NCBI GenBank assembly: GCA_965219125.1
Contig: CBDCMO010000002.1
Location: 1,798,001-1,862,000 of the forward strand
DNA: 64,000 bases
Direction of reading: 5' to 3'
Source: JBBSOK01 sp965219125
GTDB taxonomy: Bacteria > Bacteroidota > Bacteroidia > Flavobacteriales > Flavobacteriaceae
The translations under genes were made by a program, and so were the position numbers. Below are positions 51,950 through 61,448 of this stretch, one piece after another. Every line of letters starts with the position of its first letter. The stretch's first letter is position 1. The notes below the pieces were generated by a model. That model ran no database searches. It worked only from the letters and a program-made list of their open reading frames with translations, and was not told the DNA's origin.

Positions 51950-52669
51950 CTATTTATATAATTGCCCCAACACAGCCAATGACTTTGGGATTTGGAAGTT
52001 TTGAATATGTAATTGATAATATTTAATGAGCAAATCTAAAGTCCCAGCTCTTTCAGATTTTGAAAGTTTTATTGCAGCTGTTTGTTGCAGATTTTTATCA
52101 AGAAATTGTTTTAATGCTTCCGTCGAAATTCCGCTGATGCTGTAACGACTCGTTTCAAAATTTTCAAAATAGCCTTCCAATAAATTAAAAAATTGCGCTT
52201 CTTTATCTGAAGTGTCTGGGTAAAAACCTAAATATTTAGTCAATTGAAGTAAAAAAGAAATATGAAAGTTTGAAATTTCTTCAGCTTCATCTAACCAATT
52301 GATACTTTCTTCGATAAAATTATATAGACTTTCGTTTTTTTCCTCTTCTTTAATGCAGCTTTTAAGCATTTCCGCAGTAAACATTACCACGCCCATTTTT
52401 ACGATATTGGTGTGTAATGTTTTATAAGCTTGAGTAACTTTTACATCTTTTATATATTCAAGCGTGCCTTTATTTTTGTGGTTTGCAACTATGTCTAATT
52501 GCATTAAAGGCTGAAAATAAGAAACCCGAACTGCACCTTTTTTAGATTTAAAAACGCCGCGAAGCATATAACTTTTTATGCCAGCTTCTTGGGTAAAACA
52601 GGTTACAATTAAATCTGCTTCGCTATATTTTAAAGCAGAAAAAACAATGGCTTTTGTTGCGACAACCAT
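51950..52669 (-). CDS. recO: DNA repair protein RecO
   Basis: A 239-residue RecF-pathway mediator that helps load RecA onto SSB-coated DNA. N-terminal OB fold: KAIVFSALKYSEADLIVTCFTQEAG and GVFKSKKGAVRVSYFQPL. The C-terminal helical part has no complete four-Cys zinc site, only an isolated Cys in AEMLKSCIKEEE. The gene overlaps the porZ stop by one base (TAATG), so the two are translated together. Confidence 0.93.
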   Translation of the reverse strand: MVVATKAIVFSALKYSEADLIVTCFTQEAGIKSYMLRGVFKSKKGAVRVSYFQPLMQLDIVANHKNKGTLEYIKDVKVTQAYKTLHTNIVKMGVVMFTAEMLKSCIKEEEKNESLYNFIEESINWLDEAEEISNFHISFLLQLTKYLGFYPDTSDKEAQFFNLLEGYFENFETSRYSISGISTEALKQFLDKNLQQTAAIKLSKSERAGTLDLLIKYYQLHIQNFQIPKSLAVLGQLYK

Positions 52670-54975
52670 TATCGCACAATCATAATTTTGGCAACTTTGG
52701 TTTCAATGGCGTCCTCGGTAGTTATTAAAACCAGATAAACGCCGGAGCGAACTTTGTACCTTCCAAAAGCGGTAGTATCCCAAAGTAAACTGCCACCTTG
52801 TGTGGTAGATTCAAAAACTAGATTTCCTTCAATATCGGTAATTTTTACATTCGCTTTAGCGGTAAGTCCATCAATCTGAACATTGCCGCTAAAACCTGGT
52901 CTAACCGGGTTTGGGAAAACATAAACTCCATCAAGATTATCACTTGGCGCTGTTGCCGTGCCGTTGTAAGCCACCAAACCATTTTCTGTGGCAAAATAAA
53001 CTGCTCCCGTAAAACTGTCTATCGCAATATCTTGCACGTTATTGGATGGCAATGGCGAATTATCTTTTGTAAAGCGCAGTAGCGTTTCTTGTCCGTTTGA
53101 CGATAAATAAAACACGCCAGAAGTTGCTGTTGCAATCCATTTATTGTTTGAGCCATCAACTACGATTTTAGTAATTGATTGTTCAAAAAGTAATTCTTGT
53201 GCAACGCCATCTTCCAAAATAATTATTGATGAAGCGTCTGTATTTGCATCTTCTTCAAAGAAACTGCCTGGGCTGGATAATATTCTTAGGCCAGATAAAG
53301 AACCAATCCAAAGTCTGTTTTGAGCATCAAAAGCTAACGCTCTAATATTGCGATTGGAAAGATTTCCTGTTCCAGCTTCCACTCCACTTATTTTATTAAA
53401 ACTACCTGTTTGCGGATTAAAACCAATTAAACCTTGCGAGTATGAACCGTAAAAAACAAATCCCTCTCTGCTTATTGCCAATGGTCCTAATCCAATATTA
53501 TCTACGTTATCGATAATGCTGGACATATCAAAAAATTGAAATTGCCCGCCGGGAGAAAGTTTTATTAAGCCTTCATTTACACGGGATTGTACGATCCACA
53601 AGTTATCGTTTCTGTCATAATCTGATCCGTAGAGCCTAATTCCAGCGGCCTCAGATATTTTAACCAAAGGGCTGTTTGTGTCATCAAAAAGCATTACCGG
53701 TGTTTGTTCTTCAATTTTTAGAAGCCCGCCATTGTATGAGCTCATATAAACTTCTTCAGTATTTTTTGGGTTTATTTTTACTTGAACAATATCTGATGGG
53801 AAGCCACCAACTTCAGCTTGTAATTCATTATAGGAAATGTTTGTCCATAACCCTTCCCTTAAATTACTAATGCCCCTTTTGCTTCTAACACCATTTGGAA
53901 AATATGGATCGTAATCTCTATTGACTGCTCCAAAACCAACCCATAATTGCCCGGGCGATGCATCTATTGCAAAAGGATCGTTTCGTATCGGGCCATCGGG
54001 CAAAATTTGTGTTGCTTGGTTTTGCCCAAATGGAACTGCCAACATCCCGTCTTCAGTTGTTCCTAAATAAAGCGTATTATTAAAAGCAAAACCGGATTGA
54101 AGCTTAATGTCCGGATATTCTATAACAGAATTAACTCGAGCCAAAAGTGAAAAACTGTTTCCATAAGCACTAATACTATTTAGGGTAGTGGCAGTAGTAA
54201 TATTGTTTTTTGTAACAAAATTCAATACAGGACTAGAAAATGTGGCAACACTTGTAAAATTAAAAGGCGAATTAAATCGAAGCGCATTATTAAAAAAATC
54301 CAAGACATATACTTGATCATTCAAAGTCTGAACACCACCATATCCGCCATCTGCAACTAACTGCCATTGATTAAAATCAATAAGATTATCATTTTCAACC
54401 ATTGCCCTTCTCAAACCATTTTCTGAAGTTGCGGCGTAAATAAATGGCGGATTTACAGCGGTTTGCGTTATATTTATTTGTGCACCGCCATCACCAATAA
54501 AGTAACTATCGCCAAATTCCAATAATGCTAAATTATATACAGAAATACCATATTGGGTTGAAATGTATACGTTCCCGTTATATTCATTAAATTGATTGAT
54601 GCGTTTTTTATCCGGCGGAATTGTTGGTTTGTTTAAAATATCCACAACATTCAAAACATTTTGTTCACCGTCTTGAATAACCTGAATTAGGCCATTTTCA
54701 AAACCTACTACTAAAAGATTAAAATTTTCGCTGTAATATATAGTGGAGATTGAATTTCCCGAAAGACCATTAATTGTTGTTACCGTTTTAATTTCCTGTG
54801 TTGAAAGATCGTAGGTAAAAACGGCATTTTCAGATGCAGCATAAATTCTATCATTTCCCTGTGAGATTGCTTTTATTGAAACATACGAAAAATAGCCAGT
54901 CCAATTGCGCTCAAAATTCTGTGCAATTCCGAAGAAGGTGAAAAGAAAAAATAAGTATGGCAGAATCTGCTTCAT
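52669..54975 (-). CDS. porZ: Type IX secretion protein PorZ
   Basis: A 768-residue exported protein with a signal peptide (MKQILPYLFFLFTFFGIAQ), two seven-bladed-propeller-like regions made of repeats (for example IYAASENAVFTYDLSTQE, RALAFDAQNRLWIGSLSGL) and a C-terminal domain with VFPNPVRPGF and GVYLVLITTEDAIETKVAKI, a type IX sorting-type ending. PorZ is at the cell surface and helps the PorU attachment complex load lipopolysaccharide onto secreted proteins. Its placement with recO is seen in flavobacteria. No other T9SS gene is in the window. Confidence 0.88.
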   Translation of the reverse strand: MKQILPYLFFLFTFFGIAQNFERNWTGYFSYVSIKAISQGNDRIYAASENAVFTYDLSTQEIKTVTTINGLSGNSISTIYYSENFNLLVVGFENGLIQVIQDGEQNVLNVVDILNKPTIPPDKKRINQFNEYNGNVYISTQYGISVYNLALLEFGDSYFIGDGGAQINITQTAVNPPFIYAATSENGLRRAMVENDNLIDFNQWQLVADGGYGGVQTLNDQVYVLDFFNNALRFNSPFNFTSVATFSSPVLNFVTKNNITTATTLNSISAYGNSFSLLARVNSVIEYPDIKLQSGFAFNNTLYLGTTEDGMLAVPFGQNQATQILPDGPIRNDPFAIDASPGQLWVGFGAVNRDYDPYFPNGVRSKRGISNLREGLWTNISYNELQAEVGGFPSDIVQVKINPKNTEEVYMSSYNGGLLKIEEQTPVMLFDDTNSPLVKISEAAGIRLYGSDYDRNDNLWIVQSRVNEGLIKLSPGGQFQFFDMSSIIDNVDNIGLGPLAISREGFVFYGSYSQGLIGFNPQTGSFNKISGVEAGTGNLSNRNIRALAFDAQNRLWIGSLSGLRILSSPGSFFEEDANTDASSIIILEDGVAQELLFEQSITKIVVDGSNNKWIATATSGVFYLSSNGQETLLRFTKDNSPLPSNNVQDIAIDSFTGAVYFATENGLVAYNGTATAPSDNLDGVYVFPNPVRPGFSGNVQIDGLTAKANVKITDIEGNLVFESTTQGGSLLWDTTAFGRYKVRSGVYLVLITTEDAIETKVAKIMIVR

Positions 54976-55032
54976 ATATATTGGTATACTACGATAACAA
55001 GTTTAGTTACTATTTATTACATAACGCAATAA

Positions 55033-55084
55033 AAAAGCCTCGTAAAAGTACAGCATTTATGTACTTACGAGGCTTTAATTTTTT
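55033..55084 (-). terminator. Terminator of gdhA
   Basis: AAAGCCTCGTAA...TTACGAGGCTTT forms a long stem that extends inward with GTAC/GTAC, with T or A runs on both sides. It lies directly 3' of the minus-strand gdhA and upstream of porZ. Confidence 0.85.
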
Positions 55085-55098
55085 AATGTATGCTATTA

Positions 55099-56442
55099 TT
55101 AAACCACACCTTGCGCTAACATTGCTTCGGCAACTTTCACGAAGCCTGCAACATTTGCACCTTTTACATAATCTACATATCCATTCCCGTCTGTGCCATA
55201 TTTTACACAAGCGGCATGAATCTCATTCATTATGTTATGTAATTTTTCATCTACTTCTTCAGCCGTCCAATTGTAACGTAAAGAGTTTTGAGACATTTCA
55301 AGACCTGATGTTGCAACACCTCCTGCATTGGAAGCTTTCCCTGGCGAGAATAATATTTTAGCCTTCTGAAAGACGGTAATTGCTTCTGGTGTGCATGGCA
55401 TATTTGCACCTTCACCAACACACATACAACCATTTTTTACCAAGATGTTAGCTTCTTTTTCATCTAACTCGTTTTGAGTTGCGCAAGGAAGTGCGATTTC
55501 ACACTTTACTTCCCAAGGGCGTTTTCCCTCAAAATATTTTGCACCTTTAAATTTATCTACATATTCAGAAATACGGCCTCTTTTTTCATTTTTCAGCTCC
55601 ATTACGAAAGCCAATTTTTCTTCATTCAATCCTTCAGCATCATAAATATAACCTGCAGAATCTGAAAGTGTAACTACTTTACCACCAAATTCTAAAGCTT
55701 TTTCGGCAGCATATTGTGCAACATTTCCAGAACCGCTAATTACAACGGTTTTACCTTTAAAGCTTTCACCTTTGGTAGCCAACATATTTTTTGCAAAATA
55801 TACATTGCCATAGCCCGTTGCTTCTGGACGCATAAGCGAACCTCCATAACTTTGGCCTTTACCGGTTAAAACTCCAGTAAACTCATTTCGAAGACGCTTG
55901 TATTGTCCGAACATAAAACCAATTTCGCGACCACCAACCCCAATATCTCCCGCTGGCACATCTGTATTTGGGCCAATGTGTCTTGCCAGTTCAGACATAA
56001 AACTTTGGCAAAAACGCATCACTTCCAAATCACTTTTTCCTTTGGGGTCAAAATTAGAACCGCCTTTACCACCGCCCATTGGCAATGTAGTTAGGCTGTT
56101 TTTAAATGTTTGTTCAAAACCTAAAAACTTTAAAATGCTTAAGTTTACGGTTGGGTGAAAACGCAGACCACCTTTATACGGTCCTATTGCAGAATTAAAC
56201 TCAATTCTATAACCTCTGTTTACCTGAATTTCACCTTTATCATCTGTCCAAGGAACCCTAAAAAGTATTGTACGTTCCGGTTCCACCATTCGCTCAAGCA
56301 GCTTTTTATTTTGGTATCTTTCATTCTTTTCTATAAAAGGGATTACAGTTTCAGCAACCTCTGTTACGGCCTGTAGAAATTCTGGCTCATTGGGATTGTC
56401 TTTTTCAACACTGGCTATAAAATCTTTAATGCTCTGTTTCAT
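55099..56442 (-). CDS. gdhA: NADP-specific glutamate dehydrogenase
   Basis: A 447-residue hexameric-type enzyme making glutamate from 2-oxoglutarate and ammonium. PMGGGKGGSNFDPKG contains the catalytic lysine, VPAGDIGVGGREIGFMFGQYKR and GKGQSYGGSLMRPEATGYG are signature segments, and VISGSGNVAQYAAEKALE is the dinucleotide-binding site. The length and the RPEATGYG segment fit the NADP-dependent small form. A -7 box lies at 56527-56534, leaving a leader of about 80 bases. Confidence 0.95.
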   Translation of the reverse strand: MKQSIKDFIASVEKDNPNEPEFLQAVTEVAETVIPFIEKNERYQNKKLLERMVEPERTILFRVPWTDDKGEIQVNRGYRIEFNSAIGPYKGGLRFHPTVNLSILKFLGFEQTFKNSLTTLPMGGGKGGSNFDPKGKSDLEVMRFCQSFMSELARHIGPNTDVPAGDIGVGGREIGFMFGQYKRLRNEFTGVLTGKGQSYGGSLMRPEATGYGNVYFAKNMLATKGESFKGKTVVISGSGNVAQYAAEKALEFGGKVVTLSDSAGYIYDAEGLNEEKLAFVMELKNEKRGRISEYVDKFKGAKYFEGKRPWEVKCEIALPCATQNELDEKEANILVKNGCMCVGEGANMPCTPEAITVFQKAKILFSPGKASNAGGVATSGLEMSQNSLRYNWTAEEVDEKLHNIMNEIHAACVKYGTDGNGYVDYVKGANVAGFVKVAEAMLAQGVV

Positions 56443-56526
56443 GTAGTACTTGGTTTTAAATTTGGTGATCTATAATGATATTTTATAATTAAAAAATAAT
56501 TTAAATTTTTCAAAACAATTAAGCAA

Positions 56527-56534
56527 CAAATATA
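56527..56534 (-). promoter_or_regulatory. -7 box of gdhA promoter
   Basis: TATATTTG on the minus strand, 84 bases upstream of the gdhA ATG. Confidence 0.5.
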
Positions 56535-56617
56535 AAGGATAATGCAAAAAGAGAATGGTAAATTTATATTAATGTAGCAAATGCAATTATATAATTTTTA
56601 CGTTGAATATGTTTTTA

Positions 56618-56625
56618 TATATTTG
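56618..56625 (+). promoter_or_regulatory. -7 box of the beta-barrel gene promoter
   Basis: TATATTTG, 29 bases before the ATG at 56655; divergent from the gdhA promoter. Confidence 0.55.
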
Positions 56626-56654
56626 TTGCTGTCGTTCCTAAATTATCAAAAAAA

Positions 56655-57425
56655 ATGAATACCAGATTAGTACTAATGGTATTTTTATTAATTGCCACTA
56701 CCACTTTAACCGCACAACGTAATAATCTTATTCAGGAAATTGGCATTTTCGTTGGCCCTTCAGCTTTGTATTCTGACTTTGGTGAACGTAATAATTTTGA
56801 AACAAACTCGAATAACGTTGGATTTGGAATTGGTATTTTCCACATATTTAACTTTGTAGATAGTGATAAGCGTCCTTTTATAAGCGAGCATTTTAGGGTG
56901 AGGACTGAATTGAGCTATCACAGAACAAATCTTAAATTTTATGGTAGATATGTAGAAGATAGTAAAACCTCGCTGTTTGCAAACCAATTGCGCGCAACTA
57001 CCGGTAAAAATACGATTATAGAGTTTGGGCCGCAGCTAGAATATTATTTTCTAAATATCAGAAATTATATGTACGGCGTGAACGATTTGGCACCTTACGT
57101 TAGTTTGGGAATACATTACGTTAGTTTTAACCCTGAAATTACAAGCGACATTGATCCGCCTTTAGATACCAATCCCAAATATTTGGGCTCTATTCAGCAA
57201 AAAGCTGGATTTACTGCCTCAGTTTTAGGTGGTGTTGGGGTGCGATATAGCATTGACCAAAAAAGCGATATATTTTTAGCTAGCCGTTGGACATACTATC
57301 TGTCTGATTGGGTTGATGGATTAAATCCTACTGAAGAAAACAACGGTGGACGGCCAGTTCCAGAAAACCGAGCCAATGACTGGACATATTCCTTAAATGT
57401 TGGTTACATTTATTATATAAATTAA
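56655..57425 (+). CDS. Outer membrane beta-barrel protein (THC0290_0291-like)
   Basis: A 256-residue protein with a signal peptide (MNTRLVLMVFLLIATTTLTAQ) and barrel-like strands. The start of the mature part, QEIGIFVGPSALYSDFGER, resembles the flavobacterial THC0290_0291/DUF6089 type. Residues RPVPENRANDWTYSLNVGYIYYIN form the last strands. It probably sits in the outer membrane; no function is assigned. The stop lies 58 bases from the convergent cystathionine synthase stop. Confidence 0.72.
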   Translation: MNTRLVLMVFLLIATTTLTAQRNNLIQEIGIFVGPSALYSDFGERNNFETNSNNVGFGIGIFHIFNFVDSDKRPFISEHFRVRTELSYHRTNLKFYGRYVEDSKTSLFANQLRATTGKNTIIEFGPQLEYYFLNIRNYMYGVNDLAPYVSLGIHYVSFNPEITSDIDPPLDTNPKYLGSIQQKAGFTASVLGGVGVRYSIDQKSDIFLASRWTYYLSDWVDGLNPTEENNGGRPVPENRANDWTYSLNVGYIYYIN

Positions 57426-57483
57426 TATCAAAAAATTGTAATAAAATGCCTGTTTCAAAACTTTTTGAATCCCGCATTTTTCT

Positions 57484-58626
57484 TTAACCTATTGCCTGCT
57501 TTAAATCTGCAATAAGATCTTCAACATCCTCAATACCTACCGAAAGGCGAATTAAACTATCAACTATGCCTGTTTTTTCTCTTTCTTCCTTCGGAATACT
57601 TGCGTGCGTCATACTTGCCGGATGACCCGCTAAACTTTCAACCCCGCCGAGACTTTCGGCTAATGTGAATATTTTTAGATTTTCAACAATTTTTATAGCG
57701 TCATCATAATTGTTTCCTTTAGTAACAAAACTTAACATTCCTCCAAAATCCTTCATTTGCGACTTTGCAATTTCGTGATTGGGATGACTTTTAAAACCTG
57801 GCCAATATACTTTTTCAATCTTTGGATGGTCTGCAAGATATTCGGCAACTGCCTTTCCATTTTCGCAATGGCGCTGCATACGAATATGCAATGTTTTAAG
57901 CCCACGAAGCACTAAAAAACTATCTTGCGGACCACAAACGGCGCCACTCGCGTTTTGGATAAAATAAAGCTTTTCCGCCAAATCTTTGTACCTTGCAACC
58001 AATGCGCCCATTACAACATCACTGTGACCACCAAGATATTTGGTCGCGCTGTGCATTACAATATCTGCTCCCAACTCCAACGGTTGTTGCAAATAGGGTG
58101 TCGCGAATGTATTATCTACAGCAAAAAGAACTTTATGTTTTTTTGCAATTTTACCAAGCGCTTTAATATCAATAATATTCATCATTGGGTTGGTTGGTGT
58201 TTCTGCCCAAATCAGTTTTGTTTTATCATTCATGTATTCCTCAATTTTTGAGGCATTCTCCATTCCAACAAAATGGAATTTTATACCAAAACCTTCAAAT
58301 ATTTTAGTGAAAAGCCGATACGTTCCACCATACAAATCATTAGTGCTTATAACCTCATCTTCTGGTTTCAATAATTTCATTACTGCATCAATCGCTGCAA
58401 GGCCACTACCGAAGGCAAGTCCAAATTCGCCATTTTCTATACTTGCAAATGCGTGTTCCAAAGCTGCACGGGTTGGGTTACCGCTTCGCGAATATTCAAA
58501 ACCTTTGTGGCCGCCCGGCGTAGTTTGGCTAAATGTGGAAGTTTGATATATAGGCGGCATAACGCTGCCGTAAGCAGGATCTACATTATGCTGGCCTCCG
58601 TGAATTGCTTTCGTGTTAAATTTCAT
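57484..58626 (-). CDS. metB: Cystathionine gamma-synthase / PLP-dependent trans-sulfuration enzyme
   Basis: A 380-residue PLP enzyme of the Cys/Met metabolism family. Signatures: TKAIHGGQHNVDPAYGSVMPPIYQTSTF, YSRSGNPTR, SATKYLGGHSDVVMGA (the PLP lysine is in SATKY), and the C-terminal SLGGVESLAGHPASMTHAS. Length and motifs fit a cystathionine gamma-synthase. Cystathionine gamma-lyase and O-acetylhomoserine sulfhydrylase are alternatives that sequence alone cannot exclude. Monocistronic; divergent from the DUF3298-type lipoprotein gene. Confidence 0.9.
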   Translation of the reverse strand: MKFNTKAIHGGQHNVDPAYGSVMPPIYQTSTFSQTTPGGHKGFEYSRSGNPTRAALEHAFASIENGEFGLAFGSGLAAIDAVMKLLKPEDEVISTNDLYGGTYRLFTKIFEGFGIKFHFVGMENASKIEEYMNDKTKLIWAETPTNPMMNIIDIKALGKIAKKHKVLFAVDNTFATPYLQQPLELGADIVMHSATKYLGGHSDVVMGALVARYKDLAEKLYFIQNASGAVCGPQDSFLVLRGLKTLHIRMQRHCENGKAVAEYLADHPKIEKVYWPGFKSHPNHEIAKSQMKDFGGMLSFVTKGNNYDDAIKIVENLKIFTLAESLGGVESLAGHPASMTHASIPKEEREKTGIVDSLIRLSVGIEDVEDLIADLKQAIG

Positions 58627-58728
58627 CTTTGTTATTGTTGATTTTTAAATTGCAGCGATTTCGAAGTTAAAATTCCTTCGGTTTTTAAAGCTATTTATTA
58701 TATTGAATGTGCTACGTTTCAGCTAAAA

Positions 58729-58736
58729 CAAAAATA
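58729..58736 (-). promoter_or_regulatory. Possible -7 box of metB promoter
   Basis: TATTTTTG on the minus strand, 102 bases upstream of the metB ATG; a long leader, so this assignment is tentative. Confidence 0.35.
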
Positions 58737-58767
58737 GCGCTTATGTTTTACATTACTAAAACTGTAG

Positions 58768-58775
58768 TACATTTG
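58768..58775 (+). promoter_or_regulatory. -7 box of the lipoprotein promoter
   Basis: TACATTTG, 24 bases before the ATG at 58800. Confidence 0.6.
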
Positions 58776-58799
58776 TTGCCGTAATTCCTAAATAAAATT

Positions 58800-59564
58800 A
58801 TGAAATCTAAAATTACATTGCTTTTATTTTTTATGTGTGTTTTTGTGATTAGCTGCACTAAAAAAGAAGAACTTTTACTGAATGGCGAAAGCTTTACCGA
58901 AAAAAATATTACAACTTGTAAGGATGGCAATTGTCCTGAAATAACAATTAATTATATTTCTGCCTACGGCAATGAAAAAGCTGCCGAAAATATAAATGAA
59001 CAGATTAAAAAATACATAATAGCTTCGTTATTAATGGGCGAAGACACCGTGCCAACCGCTAAAACTATTGATGAAGCTGCGGAAGGTTTTATAAACAACT
59101 TCAAAAGAGACAAAGCTGAATTTCCCGACATGGCCGCAGATTATTTTGCCGAAATAAACATTACAGCACTTGCGCAAAACAAGAACCTCTATAGTTTTGA
59201 AATGCATCAATACTTATTTACAGGTGGCGCTCACGGTTATGGCAGCGCATCTTTTTTAAATGTGGATCCAAATACTGGAAAAGAAATTACTTTGAAAGAA
59301 ATGATTAAACAGAAAAAAGAATTTTTGGCCTTTGCGGAAAAAAGATTTAAAAATCAACATAATATTGCGGCTGATGATTCTGTAAACAGCACGGGTTTTT
59401 GGTTTAAGGATGATACATTTAATCTTCCCGAAACGGCAGGTTTTACAAACGATAGCATCATTTTCGTGTATAATCAATATGACATTACAAGTTATGCTGA
59501 AGGACCAATTGAGTTAAAATTATCTAGAAAAGAAGTTGAGCCGTTTCTAAATATTGAAGAGTAA
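58800..59564 (+). CDS. DUF3298/DUF4163-type lipoprotein
   Basis: A 254-residue lipoprotein (signal MKSKITLLLFFMCVFVISC, with the lipidated Cys at 19). The mature part contains an N-terminal DUF4163-like segment (PEITINYISAYGNEKAAENINE) and a C-terminal DUF3298-like segment (EMHQYLFTGGAHGYGSA, FVYNQYDITSYAEGPIELKL), an arrangement found in PdaC/RsiV-type proteins, some of which bind lysozyme or act at the cell wall. No enzymatic motif is visible, and the role here is unknown. Confidence 0.78.
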   Translation: MKSKITLLLFFMCVFVISCTKKEELLLNGESFTEKNITTCKDGNCPEITINYISAYGNEKAAENINEQIKKYIIASLLMGEDTVPTAKTIDEAAEGFINNFKRDKAEFPDMAADYFAEINITALAQNKNLYSFEMHQYLFTGGAHGYGSASFLNVDPNTGKEITLKEMIKQKKEFLAFAEKRFKNQHNIAADDSVNSTGFWFKDDTFNLPETAGFTNDSIIFVYNQYDITSYAEGPIELKLSRKEVEPFLNIEE

Positions 59565-59619
59565 AAAAATTTACTCCCCAAAACAATGCGGTCCCATTTT
59601 ACTTCCTGTAAGTTTCAGC

Positions 59620-59627
59620 TACCTTTG
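59620..59627 (+). promoter_or_regulatory. -7 box of the ArsC-like gene
   Basis: TACCTTTG, 24 bases before the ATG at 59652. Confidence 0.6.
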
Positions 59628-59651
59628 TATTTTCAAAATGAATAGATAGCT

Positions 59652-60011
59652 ATGCGAAAAATTTATTACTTATCTTCTTGCGATACGTGCAACAAAATAA
59701 TGGATCGGCTTAAATTACCTTCTTCATTTATAAAACAAGATATAAAGGTGCAAGGTATTACAGAAACCGAATTGGAGGAATTATACAATCTTTCCGATAG
59801 CTATGAAGCACTTTTTAGCCGCCGCGCAAAATTGTTTACCGAAAGAAATTTGAAAGATGTGCCATTATTGGACGACGATTATCGCGATTTAATAATGGAG
59901 CACTACACTTTTTTAAAACGTCCCGTAATTGTAAATAACGACGAAATATTTATTGGCAATAGCAAAAAAACGATTGACGCTGCCGATAAATCCATCAACG
60001 GAAAAAAATAA
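59652..60011 (+). CDS. ArsC/Spx-family protein
   Basis: A 119-residue thioredoxin-fold protein of the ArsC/Spx/YffB family. The N-terminal CDTC (residues 10-13) is the redox or ligand pair, and LKRPVIVNNDEIFIGNS is the C-terminal signature. The family includes arsenate reductases, the Spx regulator and YffB-type proteins. The lack of an arsenic operon nearby argues against calling it arsenate reductase outright. Its stop overlaps the start of the EamA gene by one base (TAATG). Confidence 0.83.
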   Translation: MRKIYYLSSCDTCNKIMDRLKLPSSFIKQDIKVQGITETELEELYNLSDSYEALFSRRAKLFTERNLKDVPLLDDDYRDLIMEHYTFLKRPVIVNNDEIFIGNSKKTIDAADKSINGKK

Positions 60012-60913
60012 TGAACAAGCGGATTGCTGCACTTGCGGCGGCAACAACGGCAAGCGTTATTTATGGCGTAAACCACACCATTGCAAAAGGCTTAATGCCA
60101 ACTGTTATTGAGCCTTTTGCCTTTATTTTATTGCGGGTAAGCGGTGCATCCATCTTATTTTGGCTAATAAGCCTTTTTTACCCTTCAGAAAAAGTTGAGC
60201 ACAGAGATTGGTTTCGTTTTTTCCTTTGTGCGTTTGCAGGAATGGCGTGTAATATGCTTATGTTTTTTAAGGGGTTAAGCCTTTCTACACCCATAAATAG
60301 TAGCGTTATTATTACTATTTCTCCCGTGTTAGTTCTAATTCTGTCTGCAGTTTTCTTAAAAGAGAAAATATCTTGGCTAAAAAGTGTTGGTATTGGTTTA
60401 GGCTTATCGGGTGCATTGCTTCTTATTTTCTTCGGAATAAAATCACAGGAAAATGCGCCGAATATTCCGTTGGGAAATTTACTTTTTATAGGAAATGCAA
60501 CAGCTTATTCTATATATTTAATTTTGGTAAAACCGCTAGTTTCAAAATACAGTTCGGTTACATTGATGAAGTGGTTTTTTCTATTTGCTTTTTTCATCAA
60601 TTTACCCATCGGTTTTACAGAGTTTACGCACGTTGAATGGACAAACCTTAGCTTTAGTAGTATTTGGCAAATGGCTTTTGTAGTAATAGCCACTACATTT
60701 TTAACCTATTTATGCAACATTTATGCTTTAAAACAGCTTAGTCCTTCAACTATTGGGGCATTTATTTATTTGCAACCGTTAATTGCCGCGATTGTTGCGG
60801 TTATGGCTGGTACAGATACGTTAACGCCATTAAGACTTTTGGCCGCAGGTCTTATATTTCTTGGGGTTTTTCTTTCAACTTTAAAAAGAAAAAAATCTGA
60901 AATTCTTAAATAA
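60011..60913 (+). CDS. EamA-family (DMT superfamily) transporter
   Basis: A 300-residue protein with ten membrane helices in two EamA repeats (residues 5-140 and 155-290). TASVIYGVNHTIAKGLMPTVIEPFAFILLRVSGA opens the first repeat and GNATAYSIYLILVKPLVSKYS the second. It is translated with the ArsC-like gene by 1-base overlap. The substrate is unknown. A second, separate EamA transporter is at 4728. Confidence 0.88.
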   Translation: MNKRIAALAAATTASVIYGVNHTIAKGLMPTVIEPFAFILLRVSGASILFWLISLFYPSEKVEHRDWFRFFLCAFAGMACNMLMFFKGLSLSTPINSSVIITISPVLVLILSAVFLKEKISWLKSVGIGLGLSGALLLIFFGIKSQENAPNIPLGNLLFIGNATAYSIYLILVKPLVSKYSSVTLMKWFFLFAFFINLPIGFTEFTHVEWTNLSFSSIWQMAFVVIATTFLTYLCNIYALKQLSPSTIGAFIYLQPLIAAIVAVMAGTDTLTPLRLLAAGLIFLGVFLSTLKRKKSEILK

Positions 60914-60959
60914 GTGGAGTTTTACAATTAAAACAGCCCATCATTTTAAACTTTACAAA

Positions 60960-61448
60960 TTATACTTTTTCATTATTCAAATCAATCGGCCTCTTTCCAT
61001 ACTTTCTTGTATCGTCTTTTGTCAAAACTCTATAATCATCAGTTTTTGAAAGGGTTTTAAAGTTTTTTAGAAGCGGCTCAGCAATTCCTGTTAGGCTTCT
61101 TGTTTTTAAATCTATCCACGAGCCCATCATTTCGCAACTTGCAAAATTCTTTCCTTCGGTATCATAAAAATTGTGGAGAAATTCAAAATACATTCCGTCT
61201 TCGCTCAATCCTTTCAACTGTAATGATACAGTTACTGGCTTTCCGGGAAATACTTCTTTAAAATAATACATATGTTCGTAAAATACGACCGGACCGATAT
61301 TGGTTTTAGCTAATTCTTTTTGACTAAACCCAATTTCTAACAGAAAAGCCATCCGCGTATGGCTCATAAAATTTATGTAAGCACTGTTTGCTAAATGACG
61401 GTTTGCATCAATATCGCTCCAGCGTACTTCAAATTGCTTCAAATACAT
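60960..61448 (-). CDS. Acyl-CoA thioesterase (4HBT hotdog fold)
   Basis: A 162-residue hotdog-fold thioesterase. The N-terminal segment FEVRWSDIDANRHLANSAYINFM is the catalytic-site signature (W-x-D-x-D-x-N-x-H) of 4-hydroxybenzoyl-CoA thioesterase-like proteins. It probably cleaves acyl-CoA or acyl-ACP. The start at 61448 (MYLKQFEV) is chosen by conservation; a longer frame begins at 61487 within the upstream gene. It overlaps the hydrolase stop by 20 bases, so it is the last gene of a TetR-hydrolase-thioesterase operon. Confidence 0.85.
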   Translation of the reverse strand: MYLKQFEVRWSDIDANRHLANSAYINFMSHTRMAFLLEIGFSQKELAKTNIGPVVFYEHMYYFKEVFPGKPVTVSLQLKGLSEDGMYFEFLHNFYDTEGKNFASCEMMGSWIDLKTRSLTGIAEPLLKNFKTLSKTDDYRVLTKDDTRKYGKRPIDLNNEKV